Assembly: GCA_028689175.1 (NCBI GenBank)
Contig: JAQTWS010000024.1
Location: 1-7,394, forward strand
Direction of reading: 5' to 3'
DNA: 7,394 nt
Origin: Minisyncoccota bacterium
Lineage (GTDB): Bacteria > Patescibacteriota > Minisyncoccia > Minisyncoccales > Minisyncoccaceae
A model generated the notes under the pieces. It was not told the origin of the DNA and did no database searches. It saw nothing but the letters and a program-made list of their open reading frames with translations. Of the stretch, positions 4,597 through 7,394 are shown one piece after another. Both the position numbers and the translations under genes were made by a program. Every line of letters begins with the position of its first letter. Positions within the stretch are counted from its first letter, which is position 1.

Positions 4597-6027
4597 CTAT
4601 TCTGTTCCGATCCTTAATTTACCGCATTTTTCTTCTACCTTATCTGCCACAAACAATACATCATCAAGATTTGGTTCAAAGGCTTCGATAGTGCCGCCAT
4701 TCTTCAATTTAGCTACAACATTTTTGTCATGAGTCTGCATTACACTATCTACATCACAATTATAAATTGCTTGTTCGATTTTATTCCAATTCGGATCTAT
4801 TATTGGACAAATAACACAACATTCATTTTTAAGACATTTTGTCTCATAAGGACAATCCGATCTTATAGCATAGTCAAATGGCAATGCGCAATCTGATTTA
4901 GTTAAGCAATCATCATTTGTTTTTAAAACAATTTTGTAGCTTTCTTCATTTGATAAATTTCTAGTTTCAATTAAAACAGCCTCTATAGAAACATCTCTGT
5001 CAAAACCCTTCAATATTCTTTTTGAATCACTAAGCATCCATGTGCTAAAACCAGGCTCTAATCTATAAGTACTCCAATCAATTTGTGGTCCTTTGATGCC
5101 TCCTATAGACAATTTATCTCTAAAAGAATATAAGGCATTGTTGTACCCTATTAATACCAAAGGGTAATACTTTTGTGGTTCTTGATTAAGCCACTCACTT
5201 TTAATTAAATCAACAGAATCTTTATCTATCCAAATAGCAACCTTATTTGTAACATTTTTTTCCAAATCTTCAAAGTTGTTAACAACTAAAATTTCTGAAT
5301 ATTTTTTTAAATCTTCATCAGATATTTGAGAAGAATTTTCAGGCTTTAAATAAACAATCTTAATAGGTTCGCTTTGTTCTGTTGATTCTAATAAACTCTC
5401 ACTTTCATTATTTTTTAAATTAAATAGCCAGAATATAAGCAAACCCGCAATTAAAAATAATAAACCAATTATCGCTTTTCTGCTTTTATTGTGTTTTATT
5501 AAATAAAATATTATTCCTAATAAACTAATTATAGCTATCCCTAAATATATTTTTGAATAATCAGATTCTTTTACTGGCAAGTCAGATTCTTTTACTAATA
5601 AATCACTGTCCCTAAAATATTTTCCTTCATTGATATATTTCTCATAGCGTTCAGCCATGTTATATCTTTCGCTAACTAGCTTTAAAGACCTATAATCTTC
5701 TGATGTCACTTTAAATATCCAAGAATCTAAAGTTAAATCATTGTTTAAAATAGCTACAATAATATCTCCATCCTTAGGCTTATCTGAAGTTCCGTAATAT
5801 TTATCAAAACAATCAACCTTGATTGGATCATTACTAATATCTCCCATCATGATTGTTTTAGGAATTAAAGTGCATTGATCAGCATCTTTTGACAATAGGC
5901 CTATAAAGTGTGCTTTTTGATCTCCTGTTATTAACGCCTCTGGAATATCTCCAGCTATTACGCTGCCCATATTTAAAGAAACGAATGTTAAGAATGTGAA
6001 AGTGATTAGTTTTTTAAAAATATGCAT
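4597..6027 (-). CDS. Two-TM, Cys-rich envelope protein of unknown function
   Basis: I do not recognise a named family for this 476-residue protein. Residues 1-25 are a signal peptide (cleavage near VIA-G). An exported N-terminal domain (26-158) carries C52 and C73. Two hydrophobic helices at about 159-177 and 183-203 are joined by a basic loop (KHNKSRK), which by the positive-inside rule faces the cytoplasm, leaving both flanking parts outside. The C-terminal ectodomain has a mixed alpha/beta part (222-370; IDWSTYRLEPGFSTWML at 316-332) and a Cys cluster at 374-407 (C374, 380, 392, 398, 403, 404, 407). The last 60 residues (W414...QTH...LKNGGTI...EP...CG...TE) resemble a tail I recall from other CPR envelope proteins, with some likeness to the FtsH periplasmic domain (not computed). 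A duplicated heptad precedes TM1. It is the likely first gene of a two-gene unit with RNase HI. Confidence 0.8.
   Translation of the reverse strand: MHIFKKLITFTFLTFVSLNMGSVIAGDIPEALITGDQKAHFIGLLSKDADQCTLIPKTIMMGDISNDPIKVDCFDKYYGTSDKPKDGDIIVAILNNDLTLDSWIFKVTSEDYRSLKLVSERYNMAERYEKYINEGKYFRDSDLLVKESDLPVKESDYSKIYLGIAIISLLGIIFYLIKHNKSRKAIIGLLFLIAGLLIFWLFNLKNNESESLLESTEQSEPIKIVYLKPENSSQISDEDLKKYSEILVVNNFEDLEKNVTNKVAIWIDKDSVDLIKSEWLNQEPQKYYPLVLIGYNNALYSFRDKLSIGGIKGPQIDWSTYRLEPGFSTWMLSDSKRILKGFDRDVSIEAVLIETRNLSNEESYKIVLKTNDDCLTKSDCALPFDYAIRSDCPYETKCLKNECCVICPIIDPNWNKIEQAIYNCDVDSVMQTHDKNVVAKLKNGGTIEAFEPNLDDVLFVADKVEEKCGKLRIGTE
5561..5596 (-). repeat. 21-bp tandem repeat in the two-TM gene
   Basis: The 15-mer TCAGATTCTTTTACT (plus strand) occurs at 5561-5575 and 5582-5596. 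In the protein this gives S-D-L-L-V-K-E followed by S-D-L-P-V-K-E and another S-D, an acidic/basic heptad linker just outside the first transmembrane helix. It looks like recent slippage in a flexible linker. Confidence 0.7.
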
Positions 6028-6039
6028 AATGTTTTAAAT

Positions 6040-6236
6040 TATTTTCTGGCGGTGTTTTTTGGACGAAGTTCGAACATTTTTTGAGCAAAACTCCGAATGA
6101 TTGCGCGCTTCGCGCGCAAAACCGAAACGCTCGGGCGGGCAAAAAGGAAGGGGGTTGGGGGGAAGGAATTTTTGCCTGCCCTCGCTTTCCGCCGCCGCCG
6201 AATTTCGTGCCAGTGAAACTGGCGCGCCGCCTTAGT
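6040..6236. repeat. GC-rich, hairpin-filled intergenic element (probable dispersed CPR repeat)
   Basis: This stretch between two leftward genes is far more GC-rich than the sequence to its left. It holds a GTTCGAAC palindrome (6068-6075), a perfect hairpin TTGCGCGC-TTC-GCGCGCAA (6101-6119), a long 12-bp near-perfect stem (6134-6145 with 6169-6180), GCCAGT-GAA-ACTGGC (6209-6223) and GGCGCGCC (6221-6228). Its chance minus-strand translation (AQSFGVLLKKCSNFVQKTPP) is one I recall from many spurious Parcubacteria proteins, which suggests a repeat scattered over such genomes. Function is unknown; transcript end-structure, REP-like or regulatory roles are possible. The ends are approximate, and no coding gene is supported here. 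Confidence 0.6.
6134..6180. other. Stem-loop with a G-quadruplex-capable loop
   Basis: GGCGGGCAAAAA (6134-6145) pairs with TTTTTGCCTGCC (6169-6180) at 11 of 12 positions plus one G-T wobble. The loop has four plus-strand G-tracts at 6146-6147 (2), 6150-6154 (5), 6157-6162 (6) and 6165-6166 (2), with two-base linkers AA, TT and AA. That fits a two-tetrad quadruplex in the plus strand, the non-transcribed strand for leftward genes; the leftward RNA would carry the C-rich form. Confidence 0.5.
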
Positions 6237-6251
6237 TTCAGTTTACTAATT

Positions 6252-7394
6252 TTATTCCTTCGCGGCAAATTCTTTTTCCAATTCGGGAACAACTTTTTGA
6301 CAATCTCCTTTCAACATAAAATCCTCATTTCCGAGATAAGACGGTTGGCTCAAATTAAGTGCAACAATTTTTCCATTCGGATTATTTTCTTTATACCAAC
6401 CAAGAAAACCTCTATCATCATAACTTAAGCCAACCGTAATCACTGCGTCAATATCTTTTAACCATTCTGGCTGGACATTTTCTTTCAGCCACGGACCAGT
6501 TAAGTGCGTCGCTTTTACGCCCGCTCTTTCTTGTAAATGGTCAACGTTTTCAGTAAAGATTTGCGACTTTAATTTTTGGGCAAGTCCGCCAAGCGATTGA
6601 TGAGCGGGCGTTGCCGGTTTTTCAAAAGCGGCTTTTGTAAATTCTTCCCATGAATCAATCACGCTCTGCGGATTGGTAATCGCCTTTTTAAGCAAACCGT
6701 CCACCTTTTCTGACATTCCAATTCCTAATGCTTCTTGTAATTGATCCATACTATGAACTCCGCTTGCTACGGAAATACCCGCGCCAGTGTAAAATAAAAC
6801 CTTTTTATCTTTCAAAATTTCAACTAACTGCGCCATTTCCATCTCTTGCGGTTTGGGCAACACTCGTTCTCTGATTTCAGCCCTGATTTTTTCTGCAACT
6901 TCTTTTGAAAAGCGACCAGAAAGGGCACGAACCGCTTCGCGGTTTTGTTCACGAGAAGCTTCAAAAGTTTGCTCAACTATTTGTGAAATTTCGTCGGGCT
7001 TTAATTCTGAATGTTTTGCTAAAATTTCACTCATAACTTGTTTATTCGCGTCGTCTGCAACAAAACTATCAATCATACCCCTTTCAAAATCCCTAGATTG
7101 AGCAACGCGATATTTTTTTCTTTGACTTGGGTCGGGTTCTTCCATTTCCTCTTTTGGTTCTGGTACTTCGCCATGTTTTAAAACATAAACCGTCTTTTCA
7201 ACTTCGCCCTGCTTCCTTGTTTCTTTTGTAAACTTTTCTTTTTCTTCTTCGCTTAATCCGTCTGGCAAAGAATCAAAATATTCAACCATAAAGAACGGTT
7301 TACCGTCTTTATGGCCAAGATAATAGCGTCTCGTGACATAAGAAAAAGAAAAACTCGTTTCGCCTTCTTGTTTCGTTTCTTCTTCTTGCGAAAC
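6252..7394 (-). CDS. Sirtuin-like (Sir2 family) protein, divergent, 5' end outside window
   Basis: The frame is open from the window edge to TAA at 6252-6254, giving 380 residues. An internal ATG at 7289 is unlikely to be the start, because the upstream codons (VSQEEETKQEGE..., YVTRRYYLGHKDGKPFF) look coding. Residues 1 to about 185 are a charged, Glu-rich part with no recognised domain. The Sir2-like core follows: YTGAGISVASG at 202-212 (NAD-binding GAGIS), PATPAHQSLGGL at 260-271, FTENVDHLQERAG at 280-292 (the QNID position), H297 in the catalytic-His region, AVITVGLSY at 317-325, and IVALNLSQP...GDC near the C-terminus. The zinc-binding CxxC pairs are absent, and the HLTG motif is followed within about 20 residues by the second Rossmann part. 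The usual PDFR after GAGISxxSG is replaced by HSM. NAD binding is likely; deacetylation is uncertain, and NAD hydrolysis is an alternative. Codon GC is clearly higher than in the genes at its left. Confidence 0.8.
   Translation of the reverse strand, partial: VSQEEETKQEGETSFSFSYVTRRYYLGHKDGKPFFMVEYFDSLPDGLSEEEKEKFTKETRKQGEVEKTVYVLKHGEVPEPKEEMEEPDPSQRKKYRVAQSRDFERGMIDSFVADDANKQVMSEILAKHSELKPDEISQIVEQTFEASREQNREAVRALSGRFSKEVAEKIRAEIRERVLPKPQEMEMAQLVEILKDKKVLFYTGAGISVASGVHSMDQLQEALGIGMSEKVDGLLKKAITNPQSVIDSWEEFTKAAFEKPATPAHQSLGGLAQKLKSQIFTENVDHLQERAGVKATHLTGPWLKENVQPEWLKDIDAVITVGLSYDDRGFLGWYKENNPNGKIVALNLSQPSYLGNEDFMLKGDCQKVVPELEKEFAAKE

Noticed and set aside
6101..6119. GC-rich hairpin as an intrinsic terminator of the sirtuin gene
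   Set aside because: No T-run follows the stem on the minus strand, and it is part of a larger repeat.
6014..6292. Minus-strand 92-codon frame across the GC-rich repeat
   Set aside because: It is low-complexity translation of the repeat, overlaps both flanking genes, and matches recalled spurious predictions from such repeats.
6081..6428. Plus-strand frame across the GC-rich repeat and sirtuin 3' end
   Set aside because: Chance frame from GC-rich repeat sequence and antisense of the sirtuin gene.
6853..7101. Plus-strand frame inside the sirtuin gene
   Set aside because: Antisense shadow of the longer open frame with sirtuin motifs.
7287..7289. ATG as start of the sirtuin-like gene
   Set aside because: The frame stays open for 35 more codons to the window edge with coding-like composition, so the true start is probably outside.

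Overview
The window looks like a chromosomal piece of a small, AT-rich bacterium, most likely a member of the Candidate Phyla Radiation (Patescibacteria, Parcubacteria-like). This is inference from several signs: strongly AT-biased codon use, sigma70-type promoters (TTGACA/TATAAT), a tRNA without an encoded CCA, compact minimal-length enzymes, several envelope proteins of the kind common in that group (Kre9-like plus PsbP-like domains, Cys-rich ectodomains), and a GC-rich intergenic repeat whose chance translation I recall from Parcubacteria assemblies. TGA ends the RNase H gene, which argues against a recoded TGA code.

Layout. Positions 1-229 (minus) hold the start of a secreted Cys-rich protein. 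A compact divergent control region (230-324) separates it from the only rightward gene, an AAA ATPase of the AAA_14/DUF4143 family (325-1506). The control region has two identical 19-bp palindromes 33 bp apart, wrapped around a consensus promoter whose -10 box ends 6 nt before the ATG, so the mRNA should be leaderless. The leftward gene has the same -10-to-ATG geometry. The ATPase gene overlaps by 9 bp, tail to tail, with a leftward DUF72 gene (1498-2208), which lies behind a minimal O6-alkylguanine-DNA alkyltransferase gene (2276-2533). Next come a gene-free stretch of about 316 bp with several stem-loops and a consensus extended -10 box, a membrane-anchored Kre9-like/PsbP-like protein (2850-3734), a degenerate copy of the alkyltransferase 3' end (3828-3862), tRNA-Ser(UGA) (3870-3954) with its own near-consensus promoter, RNase HI with a viroplasmin-type N-terminus (3990-4580), and a two-TM Cys-rich envelope protein (4597-6027) 16 bp upstream of RNase HI.

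At about 6030-6240 a GC-rich, hairpin-filled repeat with a G-quadruplex-capable strand marks a visible change in base composition. Beyond it lies the 3' part of a divergent sirtuin-like gene (6252-7394, open at the window edge) that lacks the usual zinc-binding cysteines.

The genes do not form one pathway. DNA and RNA maintenance (alkyltransferase, RNase HI, tRNA-Ser) is interleaved with envelope proteins of unknown role. The parts most worth follow-up are the twin-palindrome control region of the DUF4143 ATPase, the alkyltransferase-tail duplication beside tRNA-Ser, the possible small RNA in 2660-2805, and the zinc-less sirtuin next to the GC-rich repeat.
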